From Streptomyces taklimakanensis (GTDB lineage Bacteria > Actinomycetota > Actinomycetes > Streptomycetales > Streptomycetaceae): DNA of 64,000 nucleotides. Location: contig NZ_WIXO01000001.1 in the NCBI RefSeq assembly GCF_009709575.1, positions 3,164,001 through 3,228,000 on the forward strand. The letters run 5' to 3'. Positions within the stretch are counted from its first letter, which is position 1. Every line of letters begins with the position of its first letter. The notes under the pieces are model-generated. The model was not told where the DNA came from. It made no database searches and was given only the letters and a program-made list of their open reading frames with translations. The translations under genes were made by a program, and so were the position numbers. Below, piece after piece: positions 1 to 8,026 of this stretch.

Positions 1-74
1 GACTGTCTTCGGGGGCGGTGCTCACAGCGACCTCCAGTGGCCGGTCGGTTGGGAGTAGGCGGTTACCAGGTTGG

Positions 75-1550
75 TCAGGAGTTCCAGAAACCCTGTTGCT
101 CGTCGAAGGGAGGCATGGAACTGAGCACTTCCCGGGCGTCCTCAGGGGAGCGACCCTGCCCCAGGAGTGCCTCGTACACCTGGCGGGCGATGCTGACGGT
201 CTCCAGAGTGGCCGGCCCCGGACCGCCGAAGGGCTCGGGGTCGTCGACCGTGTCGGTCTCGTGGAGCATGCGAAGCGCCGTTACCGGGACCGTTTCCTCA
301 AGGAGGCGGATCATTGAGCGGACGACGTCCGGACTGCCGCCCTGGCCATGCAGTGCTGCCTTCACCAAGGGGTGTTTTCTGTTGATGCGCAGGAGGATCC
401 GGCCGTCTTGACGCTTCACGTTCCAGGCGAACTTCAGCGGGTCACCGTGTGCCCGTGACACCACCTGACCACGCTGTCGTGCGGAACGGGCGGCCATCTC
501 GCGGGTGTGCTTGGCGATCCTCTCCAGGTGACGACGCAAGGAGACGGGGGGAACCACGCTCGCCTTGCGCACGTCCACGCCCCAGTCAGCGTCGGCCTCT
601 GCCGGGATGTCCACGGCGATCCGCGCGAGGTTGTACTTCTCCTCGCGCCGCAGGCCGCGGATCCCCAGCCAGTCGCCAGCCAGGATCAGGCGGTCACGGC
701 GGTAGACGTAGAACCCCTGCTGCCCCAGCCATCCCCTGGGCCCGGCAGCCGACTCGTACTCGGCCTCCGAGAGACGCTGTGCCGTCGGGAGGACGAAGGG
801 CTCCACACGCACCGACTCCGATCCCAGTGGCAGAGGCTCCCAGGGAATCCGCTGCACCGACGGGTGCGTGGACAGGAACGGGTCCCACGGGGAGAGGTCG
901 GAGCCGCGAACCCGGATCCGGCGCCGGGCCGGGGGCTGCAGGAAACGGGCGAAAACCATTGAGAGGTGGGCTTCGGTACGTTCCGCCTCGGCATAGAACT
1001 GGGCCTGTGTCTTTTCGTCGTCACTGGCAACGGCGGTGTTGTGGTAGCCGGAGAGCTGCTCCCACAGGACGACGGTCCCGTGCTGCATGCTTCCCGTAAC
1101 ACGACGCAGTAGGGCCGTGGTCGTGCCGCCGGGGTCACGGAGAAGCCGCCACTCCTTGTAGTGCTCGACGACACCGAGGTCCCACGTTCGGATGTGCCAG
1201 ATCCCGTCCCTGACTGTGGCGACGGTGAGCTTGCGGCACTGGGAGAAGGAGGCGGACTTCAGCCCCACCCCGAAACGACCGAGATCCGTGGCGCTCCGCT
1301 CGGCGGACGGACCGCGAGCAGCCACCGTCATGGCAGTCACCAGTTCGGGTTCCGTCATCCCCTTACCGTCGTCCGTCACCGCGATCCAGGAGCTCTGTCC
1401 GTCCCACGTGAAGTCGATGTCGATGTTCTTGGCCTCTGCCGAGACGCTGTTGTCCACGAGATCTGCGATGGCGGCAGGAAGCGAGTAGCCGAGCGAGCTG
1501 AGCGACGCCACCATGCCGGCAGGGTCGGGAGCGGCGACGTCGAAGTCCAT
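75..1550 (-). CDS. MORC-like GHKL (HATPase_c_3) ATP-binding protein
   Basis: A 491-residue protein with the GHKL/Hsp90-type ATP fold at its N-terminus: N-box DLVDNS (residues 30-35), DDGKGM (60-65) and the glycine-rich lid GRFGVGLKSAS (91-101). The rest has no motif I can name. This N-terminal pattern is that of the MORC-like ATPases found in bacterial restriction-type loci, often beside Z1-domain, PD-(D/E)XK and cytosine methylase genes. None of those is inside this window, but the next gene downstream would lie off the left edge. The start is set at 1550 because GGAG lies 8-11 bases upstream and the conserved MDFDVAAP begins there; an in-frame extension to 1649 is basic and looks non-coding. 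The ATPase fold is secure; the defence role is inferred. Confidence 0.85.
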   Translation of the reverse strand: MDFDVAAPDPAGMVASLSSLGYSLPAAIADLVDNSVSAEAKNIDIDFTWDGQSSWIAVTDDGKGMTEPELVTAMTVAARGPSAERSATDLGRFGVGLKSASFSQCRKLTVATVRDGIWHIRTWDLGVVEHYKEWRLLRDPGGTTTALLRRVTGSMQHGTVVLWEQLSGYHNTAVASDDEKTQAQFYAEAERTEAHLSMVFARFLQPPARRRIRVRGSDLSPWDPFLSTHPSVQRIPWEPLPLGSESVRVEPFVLPTAQRLSEAEYESAAGPRGWLGQQGFYVYRRDRLILAGDWLGIRGLRREEKYNLARIAVDIPAEADADWGVDVRKASVVPPVSLRRHLERIAKHTREMAARSARQRGQVVSRAHGDPLKFAWNVKRQDGRILLRINRKHPLVKAALHGQGGSPDVVRSMIRLLEETVPVTALRMLHETDTVDDPEPFGGPGPATLETVSIARQVYEALLGQGRSPEDAREVLSSMPPFDEQQGFWNS

Positions 1551-1848
1551 CTTCACGCTCCGTACCCGGTGCACCCGGTCAGTCCTGTGCAGTCGATTCT
1601 TCTGTGTGCTCCGGGGGAGCCGCATGTGGTAGGACTTCTCGGGCTTCACGTGTTGAGTGCGCTACTAATCGCCCCACACCAGCCGGACCCCCCGGTTCGG
1701 AGCATGCTACCGAAAGGGGCTTGTCGGGCGTAGGTGATCTCTGTGAAGAGCTGCCAATCAGCTTCACGAGACATGACACATACGCCGCTGAGTCACGGGG
1801 GTGTGCAGCGTGGCGTGGCCAGGAACCCTTCAGGGCAGGAAGTGCGAC

Positions 1849-2418
1849 ATGGGCGATCTGACTGTGGCGTGGTCGACGCAGGTAGCGCAAGCCGAACTCA
1901 GCACTGCGCTTCCACGACGGTGGGCACATACGCGAGGAGTGGCCGAACGCGCGGTCGAAGTAAGCCAGGTACTCGGCAAGGGGGCATCCCTGCTCGTTGC
2001 TGCTGCCACGCTGCACGATGTCGGATACGCGCCACGGCTGACGAAAACGGGCTTCCATCCGCTGGACGGAGCCCGGTTTCTGCGCGATGAGCATGGCGCG
2101 GACGAGCGGCTGGTGCGGTTGGTGGCGAACCACTCGTTCGCGCTGCTGGAGGCCGAGGAGCGCGGGCTGCGGGAGGTACTGGAGGCGGAGTTCCCGTTGC
2201 TGGAGGACCAGTTGTTGGTGGACGCGCTGGTCTACTGCGACATGACGACGACGCCCGACGGGGAGCGAACCACCGCCGAGGAGCGGGTGGCCGAGATCCG
2301 GGGCCGCTACGGGGACGACAGCGTGGTGGGGCGGTTCATCCGCCGGGCGGCGCCGGAGATCTTCGCCGCGGTGGAACGGGTGGAGGAGGCGCTGGCAGCT
2401 CAGTCCAGGCGGGGGTAG
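1849..2418 (+). CDS. HD-domain phosphohydrolase-like protein
   Basis: A 189-residue protein with the metal ligands of the HD superfamily: H27 (RWAHTRGVAER), the doublet H56-D57 (LHDVGY), H95 (NHS) and D131 (VYCDM). HD proteins hydrolyse phosphomono- or phosphodiesters, including nucleotides; the substrate here is unknown. The ATG at 1849 is preceded by GCAGGAAG, and the frame is open from 1801 without a better start. It is divergent from the MORC-like ATPase across about 300 bp and ends 19 bp inside the convergent NUDIX gene. Such stand-alone HD proteins are common accessory genes in Streptomyces. Confidence 0.8.
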   Translation: MGDLTVAWSTQVAQAELSTALPRRWAHTRGVAERAVEVSQVLGKGASLLVAAATLHDVGYAPRLTKTGFHPLDGARFLRDEHGADERLVRLVANHSFALLEAEERGLREVLEAEFPLLEDQLLVDALVYCDMTTTPDGERTTAEERVAEIRGRYGDDSVVGRFIRRAAPEIFAAVERVEEALAAQSRRG

Positions 2419-2867
2419 GTGCCGGCGAGGTAGTCGCCGATCTGCTGGCGCATGCTGGGGTGGATGTCGTACCGGTCGAGGTCGGCCGGGGGAACGAAGC
2501 GGACGCCGTCGGCCTCGTCGTTGACCGTGGGCTCGCCGCCGACGGGGCGGCCGATGTAGGTGGTCTCGTACTGCTGGCGGATCTCGCCGTCGGTGTAGGC
2601 GACGATGTGGTGGGGATTGGTGTAGACGCCGAGGAAGCCGGTGATCTCGGCGACGATGCCGGTCTCCTCCAGGCACTCGCGCACCGCGCACTGTGCGGCC
2701 GTCTCGCCGATGTCCTGGGCGCCGCCGGGCAGGGCCCACTGGCCGGTGTCGCGGCGGCGCTGGAGCAGGATGGCGCCGTCCTCATTGACGACGAGCAGGT
2801 TGCTGGCGGGGATGAGGGTGTTCGCCTTGGGGGCGTCGGCGTCGTGGTAGTACTCAGTCCTGCCCAT
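2400..2867 (-). CDS. NUDIX hydrolase
   Basis: A 155-residue single-domain NUDIX protein. The box runs from G49 to I71 with the canonical spacing: G49, E55, R63-E64, E67-E68, G70. NUDIX enzymes cleave nucleoside diphosphates linked to another moiety, using divalent metal bound by the REXXEE glutamates. The start MGRTEYYHD at 2867 lies 14 bp inside the 3' end of the DUF5919 regulator gene, so the two are probably co-transcribed and translationally coupled. The 3' end overlaps the convergent HD gene by 19 bp. Substrate unknown. Confidence 0.88.
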   Translation of the reverse strand: MGRTEYYHDADAPKANTLIPASNLLVVNEDGAILLQRRRDTGQWALPGGAQDIGETAAQCAVRECLEETGIVAEITGFLGVYTNPHHIVAYTDGEIRQQYETTYIGRPVGGEPTVNDEADGVRFVPPADLDRYDIHPSMRQQIGDYLAGTYPRLD

Positions 2868-3636
2868 GGGCGGCCATCCCCTCCTGGTCGGGCGTCCAGG
2901 GCCGGGCACCGGCCCAGACGGCGTCGAAACTCTGAGCGTAGTTGTCGAACCACCCGGAGGCGTCGACTCTCCTGAGGTGGAGAAGAGGGTTGGCGCTGGC
3001 CGGCTGGCCCCAGATGTGCGGGTTGACCAGCAGGTTGTCGTCGTAGCGGAACATCGACGTGTAGAGCGTGGTGTCGTGCAGCCGCACCTCGCATCCCTCC
3101 TCGGAGAGCAGGGAGCGGTAGTAGGTCAGGGAGGCGCGGATCTTGGCGGCGAGGGTGTCGCCGATGCCTTCCTCCCGGCCCCGGACGGCGACCGCCCGGC
3201 CCGCCGGGTCGCCGAAGCACAGGCGGACCCGTACCCCGTCGGCCGCGCGCTCGGCGAGCATCTTGGCGACGTGCGGGTTGGACTGGGCGAAGAAGGTGCC
3301 GGAGAAGACGAGTACGCCGATCTCCCTCCGGGCCTCCTGCAGCAGTGAGAGCCACATCTCGCGGGGGACGCTGGCGCGGTTGGCGTAGGTGCCGACGAGT
3401 TCGGCGCCTGATCCTGCGGCGGGGCGGCCGGTCCGGGGTTGCGGGGCGGGCCAGAGGAACGTCTCCTCCACCCGCAGGTGCTGCGCGACACGGAAGCGGT
3501 GCCGCGGATGGGGTACGCGCCCACCCAGCCAGCGGCTGACGGTCTTGGGGTCCACCCCGCAGGCTTCGGCAAGCGACTCGGGTGGGACGCCGCGCTGGGC
3601 GAGTACGGAGTGAAGTCGCTCGTTCACAGAACCCAT
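2854..3636 (-). CDS. XRE-type regulator with DUF5919-like domain
   Basis: A 260-residue protein. Residues about 5-55 form an XRE helix-turn-helix (LAEACGVDPKTVSRWLGG). The remainder resembles the DUF5919 domain that accompanies such helix-turn-helix regions in Streptomyces; its conserved stretch is VLVFSGTFFAQSNP near the middle. The effector is unknown. It is divergent from the HAD gene across an 87-bp gap and overlaps the NUDIX gene by 14 bp, so it may control both directions. The ribosome binding site is weak; a GTG nine bases downstream (3627) is an alternative start. Confidence 0.75.
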   Translation of the reverse strand: MGSVNERLHSVLAQRGVPPESLAEACGVDPKTVSRWLGGRVPHPRHRFRVAQHLRVEETFLWPAPQPRTGRPAAGSGAELVGTYANRASVPREMWLSLLQEARREIGVLVFSGTFFAQSNPHVAKMLAERAADGVRVRLCFGDPAGRAVAVRGREEGIGDTLAAKIRASLTYYRSLLSEEGCEVRLHDTTLYTSMFRYDDNLLVNPHIWGQPASANPLLHLRRVDASGWFDNYAQSFDAVWAGARPWTPDQEGMAAHGQD

Positions 3637-3723
3637 GGAAGCCGAGGCGGGCGTGATCGGGCAAGGACGTTATGGGACGTTCCTGCGAAGCTGGTGCCGC
3701 GCCCGGGTGCTTACCCTGGCGGA

Positions 3724-4416
3724 ATGCAGCTCATCGTCCTGTGGGACATCGACCACACGCTCATCGACAACGCAGGGGTGAGCAAGGAGATCTACGCGGC
3801 CGCGTTCTCGGCACTGGCAGGCCGCCCGCCGACCGGACCGGCACGGACCGAGGGCCGCACAGACCGCATGATCATGCGGGAGATGTTCCTGCGCGAGGGC
3901 CTGCCCGAGCCGGACTGGACCGCCGTCGAGGCCGCCCTCACCCTCGCCGGCCAGGAGCGGCTTGAGGAGCTGCGCAGGCGTGGGACGGCTCTGCCGGGCG
4001 TACGGGACGCGCTCAAGGCCGTCTCGGTACAGGACGGTTGGGTGTCATCGATCCTGACCGGGAACATCGCGGCCAACGCCCGGGTGAAGCTGTCGGCTTT
4101 CGACCTCGACCCTCTGCTCGACCTGTCGGTCGGAGCCTACGGTGCCGACGCGCTCCAGCGCCCCGACCTCGTGGCCGTCGCCCGGGAGCGCGCCCGCCTT
4201 CTTCGCGATGTGCGCCCTGACGTGCCCGTGGTGCTGGTGGGTGACACGCCACGGGACGTGGAGTCCGCGCTCACCACGGGTTCCGGGATCGTCGCGGTCG
4301 CCTCGGGCATCCACAGCGCCGAGGAGCTGGCCGCCGCCGGCGCGTCCGTCGTACTGCCCGACCTGTCGGACACCGCGGACCTCCTGAGGATCCTGGAGTC
4401 CTTCGCGGCGCGCTGA
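3724..4416 (+). CDS. HAD-superfamily hydrolase (phosphatase-like)
   Basis: A 230-residue HAD protein. Motif I is DIDHT with nucleophile D8 and acid/base D10, motif II is SILTGN, and the motif III/IV region contains VGDTPRDVE. A helical cap lies between motifs I and II, as in the beta-phosphoglucomutase/phosphoglycolate phosphatase class. It probably dephosphorylates a small molecule. ATG 3724 follows TGGCGGA; the longer upstream frame is spurious because it runs through the divergent promoter. It sits about 107 bp before the radical SAM gene in the same direction and could be the first gene of that operon. Confidence 0.85.
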   Translation: MQLIVLWDIDHTLIDNAGVSKEIYAAAFSALAGRPPTGPARTEGRTDRMIMREMFLREGLPEPDWTAVEAALTLAGQERLEELRRRGTALPGVRDALKAVSVQDGWVSSILTGNIAANARVKLSAFDLDPLLDLSVGAYGADALQRPDLVAVARERARLLRDVRPDVPVVLVGDTPRDVESALTTGSGIVAVASGIHSAEELAAAGASVVLPDLSDTADLLRILESFAAR

Positions 4417-4523
4417 AAACGTCCCGAGACGTCCTCGGAGCGTCCGGATACGCGGTGACGCGGTCCCCGTACGCTCCGCCACCATCGGGTCTCCCACCAG
4501 GCGACTGGCCGGAGGAGGCCCAC

Positions 4524-5426
4524 GTGATCGCGGAAGTCACCGGTATCCGCAGGATCCGGATGCTGTACCTGCAGCTGCTGTACCGCTGCAACTTCGAGTG
4601 CCTGCACTGCTTCCACGGCACCCGGCTCCAGCACGCCGACGCCTTCACCGCCGAGCAGGCCGCCAACCTCCTCACTCTCATGCGGGACCGGTACGGCACC
4701 GAGGCCGTCACCTTCCTCGGCGGTGAGCCGTTCGTCTACAAGGACCTCGCCCGGGTGGTCCGGCACGCCCGGCGGGAGCTGGGCCTGCGGGTCGAGATCT
4801 GCACCAACGGCTACCGGATCGAGCGCCGGCTGGCCGAGATCGCCCCGCACCTGGACCTGCTGCGGGTCTCGTTGGAGGGTGTCGGCTCGACCAACGACCA
4901 CATCCGCAGGTCCGGGAGCTACCAGAGCGCGCTGAACGCGCTCGGCCTCGCCCGGGAACTCGGCGTCCCCACGGGCGCGACCATGACGGTCACCTCCCGC
5001 AACATCGACGAGGTACTGCCGCTGGCCCGCGTCCTGGAACACTTCGAGGTACGGCAGTTGAAGCTGCACTGTCTGCGTCCGGTCGGCAACGCCGCCGCCC
5101 ACCCGGAGCTCCTGGTCACCGAACCCGCCGCGTACGCCCGCCTGCGCGAGCGGCTCCGGGAGGCCCAGCCGGCCATCGAGGTGGTCGTCGACGAGGACCT
5201 GTCCGAGCACGGTGCCCCGGAGGTCTGCGCACCCGCCGGCGGCCCGGCCGAGATCGAGCGGATCGAGGCCGACCCGCGCGGTGCGCTCACCATGTCCTGC
5301 AAGGCCGTCGGCAGGGACGCGCACGCCTTCTGGTACGACAAGCGCGCCAACCGCATCGTCCACCGGCCCACCGCCACCGACGAACTGGCCCTCGCGGTGC
5401 CGGACGTGGTGTGCGGCCGTGTCTGA
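4524..5426 (+). CDS. Radical SAM enzyme
   Basis: A 300-residue protein with the radical SAM CX3CX2C cluster motif at C22, C26 and C29 (RCNFECLHC) and the SAM-binding GGEP about 50 residues later. Four later cysteines (LHCLRP, EVCAPAGG, MSCKAVG, DVVCGRV) suggest a short twitch- or SPASM-like extension, typical of enzymes that modify peptides or alcohols. GTG 4524 is chosen for its excellent GGAGGAGG (4511-4518); a further upstream ATG has no such site. Its stop overlaps the next start by 8 bp. Radical SAM identity is certain; the substrate is unknown, though a nearby small peptide gene makes peptide modification plausible. Confidence 0.88.
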   Translation: MIAEVTGIRRIRMLYLQLLYRCNFECLHCFHGTRLQHADAFTAEQAANLLTLMRDRYGTEAVTFLGGEPFVYKDLARVVRHARRELGLRVEICTNGYRIERRLAEIAPHLDLLRVSLEGVGSTNDHIRRSGSYQSALNALGLARELGVPTGATMTVTSRNIDEVLPLARVLEHFEVRQLKLHCLRPVGNAAAHPELLVTEPAAYARLRERLREAQPAIEVVVDEDLSEHGAPEVCAPAGGPAEIERIEADPRGALTMSCKAVGRDAHAFWYDKRANRIVHRPTATDELALAVPDVVCGRV

Positions 5427-6060
5427 CCGCCCGCTGTTCGAGAGCCTCGAAGGACTCCGCGGCACCGGCAAGTCGACCATCGCGCCGATGCTGGCGGCGG
5501 CTCGCGGCGCGGTGCTGGTCCCGACCGTACCGCCCGCCTACCAGCGCCTGCGGCGCGACGTGGACGCGCGGGGGAACGTCGAGGCACGGATGTGCTTCCA
5601 CCTCTCCGCGCTGTTCGCCGCGGCCGACGAGATACGGCGCCATCTCGCCCTCGGCATCCCGGTCGTCGTGGAGAGCTACTTCGCCCGCTGCCTGGCCACC
5701 CACCACGCTTTCGGCACCCGCCTCGGGATCACGCTGCCGCCCGACCTGCCGCAGCCCGTCACCTACCACCTGGCCTGCGACGAGGACGAGCGCCGGTGGC
5801 GCCTGGCCGGGCGGGACAAGCCGGTGACCCACTGGGACGCCCTCGCCGAGGCCACCGTCGACCGGCTCACCGCCGCCTACGCCCGGTTCCCGATGCACCG
5901 CGTGGACACCACCGGCCTCGACCCCGACGAGGTCCTCCGGGCGATCCTCACCATCGACACGCAAGGAGCCCACCACCGTGCGGACACAGAGCCTGTGGGA
6001 GCACACCCTCACCTTCTTCCCCCAGTTCCTCGCCGCGCTGAGGGAGCACACCGCCGCTGA
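5419..6060 (+). CDS. P-loop nucleotide kinase-like protein (dTMP-kinase fold)
   Basis: A 213-residue protein with Walker A GLRGTGKST at residues 12-20. The layout resembles thymidylate-kinase-type enzymes (N-terminal FESLEGLRGTGKST, then VVVESYFAR), although the substrate-binding residues of true Tmk are not evident. The GTG start overlaps the radical SAM stop by 8 bp. The frame stays open 83 bp into the methyltransferase gene, an unusually long same-strand overlap. The last 30 residues are rich in His, Arg and Pro and may be functionally neutral. It could phosphorylate a pathway intermediate or act as a regulatory ATPase. Confidence 0.72.
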   Translation: MSDRPLFESLEGLRGTGKSTIAPMLAAARGAVLVPTVPPAYQRLRRDVDARGNVEARMCFHLSALFAAADEIRRHLALGIPVVVESYFARCLATHHAFGTRLGITLPPDLPQPVTYHLACDEDERRWRLAGRDKPVTHWDALAEATVDRLTAAYARFPMHRVDTTGLDPDEVLRAILTIDTQGAHHRADTEPVGAHPHLLPPVPRRAEGAHRR

Positions 6061-6655
6061 TGCCACCGTCGCGGTCGTCGGCGCGAGCGACGGCAAGTTC
6101 GTCCTGCCGCTGGCAGCCGCCGGTTACCGCGTCATCGCCATCGAACGCGACCCGCTGGCCCTGCACGGCGGCGAGGTCCGCCTTCCGGGTGAGGAGCACA
6201 CCCACGCGATGGGCCTGATCGACCGGCTCAAACTTGAAGAGCTCCACGACCGCGTGCAGGTCGTCGAGGGCGACTTCCTCCAGAACGAACCGCCGGGTAC
6301 GCCCTGCGACGCGGTCTGGACGAGCTGTTCCTGGCATTACAGTGCCAACCACCACCGCCCGCTCGCCGAGTTCGTCCACCACATGCAGCGCCTGGTCGGT
6401 CCGGGCGGCCTCATCGGCGCGGAGTTCATGATGCCCGTCGAGCACCGCCACCACCTGGTCGAGCACTACACGTCCTCGGAAAGGCTCCGGCGCCACTTCA
6501 TCGGCGACTGGAACGTGCTGCTCACGCTGCGCACGAACGAGTTCACCGAACGGGCCCACGTCGGCCGGCTCCAGGACCACACCCATCGCATGGGTCTGAT
6601 CCTCGCGGCCCGTACGCCCGGCCCCTCCCACCGTTACGGGAAGAAGGACTCATGA
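5978..6655 (+). CDS. Class I SAM-dependent methyltransferase
   Basis: A 225-residue Rossmann-type methyltransferase. Motif I is VAVVGASDGKFVLPLA near residues 31-46, followed by an acidic loop ending in AIERDPLA; the motif IV region is DAVWTSCSWHYS. GTG 5978 follows AAGGAG (5964-5969) and lies inside the 3' end of the kinase-like gene. The stop overlaps the CYTH start as ATGA (6652-6655), implying coupled translation. The acceptor is unknown; the context suggests modification of the cluster's own product. Confidence 0.82.
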   Translation: MRTQSLWEHTLTFFPQFLAALREHTAADATVAVVGASDGKFVLPLAAAGYRVIAIERDPLALHGGEVRLPGEEHTHAMGLIDRLKLEELHDRVQVVEGDFLQNEPPGTPCDAVWTSCSWHYSANHHRPLAEFVHHMQRLVGPGGLIGAEFMMPVEHRHHLVEHYTSSERLRRHFIGDWNVLLTLRTNEFTERAHVGRLQDHTHRMGLILAARTPGPSHRYGKKDS

Positions 6656-7239
6656 AGCACGAGTACGAAGCGAAGTTCCTCGCCGTCGACGTCACCGACC
6701 TGCAGACCAGGCTGACCCGGCTCGGTGCCGTCCAGGTGCTCCCGCGCACCCTCCTCACCCGCAAGATCTTCGAGAACGACGCCCTCGACGTCGGCGCCTG
6801 GATCCGCCTGCGGAACGAGGGCACCCGGTCCACGCTCACGCTCAAGCAGGTCACCGACGCCACCACCATCGACGGCACCACCGAGGTCGAGACCGAGGTG
6901 GCCGACCTGCACGCCATGGCCGAGATCCTTCGCCGCATCGGGCTGCGCGAGGTCCGCTACCAGGAGAACTACCGGGAGGAGTGGCGCCTGGGCGAGGTCG
7001 TCTTCGACTTCGACACCTGGCCGGATCTCCCCACCTTCGTCGAGATCGAGGGCCCGGACGAGGCATCGGTCCGCCAGGCCGCCGCCCTCCTCGAACTCGA
7101 CTACTCCGAGGCCCGGTTCGGCAGCGTCGACGAGATCTACAAGAGCGAGGCGGGCCGCGACATCCTCTCCGAGCCCACCCTCCTCTTCGCCGACTCCGAG
7201 AAGGACGAGTCCCGCCCCGTGCCCACCCAGGGCACCTGA
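6652..7239 (+). CDS. CYTH-domain protein (class IV adenylate cyclase-like)
   Basis: A 195-residue triphosphate tunnel metalloenzyme fold. It starts MKHEYEAKF, carrying the ExExK signature at E4, E6 and K8. Alternating basic and acidic strands follow (WIRLRNEG, TLTLKQV, EVETEV, FVEIEGPD). The family includes class IV adenylate cyclases, thiamine triphosphatases and inorganic triphosphatases, so it acts on a triphosphate-bearing ligand. The start is coupled by ATGA to the methyltransferase. The acidic C-terminal tail beyond about residue 175 is extra. The role in the pathway is unknown. Confidence 0.85.
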   Translation: MKHEYEAKFLAVDVTDLQTRLTRLGAVQVLPRTLLTRKIFENDALDVGAWIRLRNEGTRSTLTLKQVTDATTIDGTTEVETEVADLHAMAEILRRIGLREVRYQENYREEWRLGEVVFDFDTWPDLPTFVEIEGPDEASVRQAAALLELDYSEARFGSVDEIYKSEAGRDILSEPTLLFADSEKDESRPVPTQGT

Positions 7240-7256
7240 CCCCCGGGGGGAGCACC

Positions 7257-7628
7257 GTGCTTCCGGAACCGGCCGGGCCACACAGGGCGGCACCGGGCAT
7301 CCCCGACTTCGCCCGGGGCGGGCTTCCCGCCCCGGCGGCCACCGACGACGGAAACCGGTGGGTCGACGGCTCCTGCTGGCTCTACTGCGGCCGGCGGTGG
7401 ACCCGCGTCCTGTGGGTCGGTCCCGTGAACGTGGCCGGTGTCCAGGCACCGATGTACGCCTGCGGCCCCTGCATCCGGAAGCTACAGGAGCAGGTATGGC
7501 AAGCCGTCCTCCTCAACGACGCACCGACGCGCTCCGCACAACCCGGCGCTCCCGCCGGAGCCGAACCGCCCGGCAGGCGGCGTGGAGGAAGGCACCGAGC
7601 ACGAGGCGGCTTCCCGCGTCGCGGCTGA
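7257..7628 (+). CDS. Small cysteine-pair protein, function unknown
   Basis: A 123-residue open frame starting at GTG 7257, seven bases after GGGGGGAG and 18 bp after the CYTH stop. The middle carries two cysteine pairs, SCWLYC (CX3C) and ACGPC (CX2C), about 30 residues apart, flanked by tryptophans: a likely zinc or Fe-S knuckle. The C-terminal 35 residues are Arg/Gly/Pro-rich and may not be under protein selection. Overlapping short frames in this stretch (for example one ending at 7767) have poorer starts. No family is recognised. Its position in the operon suggests an accessory or carrier role. Confidence 0.55.
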   Translation: MLPEPAGPHRAAPGIPDFARGGLPAPAATDDGNRWVDGSCWLYCGRRWTRVLWVGPVNVAGVQAPMYACGPCIRKLQEQVWQAVLLNDAPTRSAQPGAPAGAEPPGRRRGGRHRARGGFPRRG

Positions 7629-7782
7629 ACACCGCCCGGGCCGGCGAACCGCCCCCTCCTACCCCGTCCCCGTGGACGACTCCCCTACGGCCACGGAGAC
7701 GGCCCCGGCAACACCAGCACCTCCGCACACCACAGCTTCCCGCCGAACCCGGCGGGAGAACCGGTAGAGGAAGGAGCACCAA

Positions 7783-7944
7783 GTGGGAGACACCACCCCC
7801 TCCGTGGAGGAGGGTCTTCTGGTCGCCGTGGAAGTCCTCGCGAGCGTCCACGACCGGCACGACAGCAGCGCCTCCGACCCGGGGCAGGGCAGCTCCGGTG
7901 ACGGCCCCTGGCCCGGTGGCGACGGCCTGAACCACGCGGCGTAA
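7783..7944 (+). CDS. 53-residue peptide, candidate RiPP precursor
   Basis: A short gene with GTG 7783 and a strong GGAAGGAG (7769-7776). The product starts MGDTTPSVEEGLLVAVEV and ends GPWPGGDGLNHAA. Its N-terminal half is acidic and helix-prone (leader-like). Its C-terminal half is rich in Gly, Ser and Asp, with DRHDSSASD and a single tryptophan, and contains no cysteine. It lies among modifying-enzyme genes and is followed within 14 bp by a strong hairpin, an arrangement typical of precursor peptides. A perfect 7-bp-stem hairpin (7738-7757) lies just upstream. No homologue is recognised, so the precursor role is inferred from context only. Confidence 0.55.
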   Translation: MGDTTPSVEEGLLVAVEVLASVHDRHDSSASDPGQGSSGDGPWPGGDGLNHAA

Positions 7945-7957
7945 CCGCCGGCTCTCC

Positions 7958-7989
7958 GGTGGAGGGGCCGCGCACGCGGCCCCTCCACC
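7958..7989 (+). terminator. Hairpin between peptide gene and oxygenase gene (attenuator-like)
   Basis: A perfect 14-bp stem (GGTGGAGGGGCCGC at 7958-7971 pairing with 7976-7989) closes a four-base loop GCAC. It starts 14 bp after the peptide stop and 38 bp before the oxygenase start. No U-run follows, as is usual in Streptomyces. It probably limits read-through so that the peptide is made in excess over the downstream enzymes. Confidence 0.75.
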
Positions 7990-8026
7990 TTCCACCTCCC
8001 ATCTGACGCAAGGAAGGGAACAGCCC

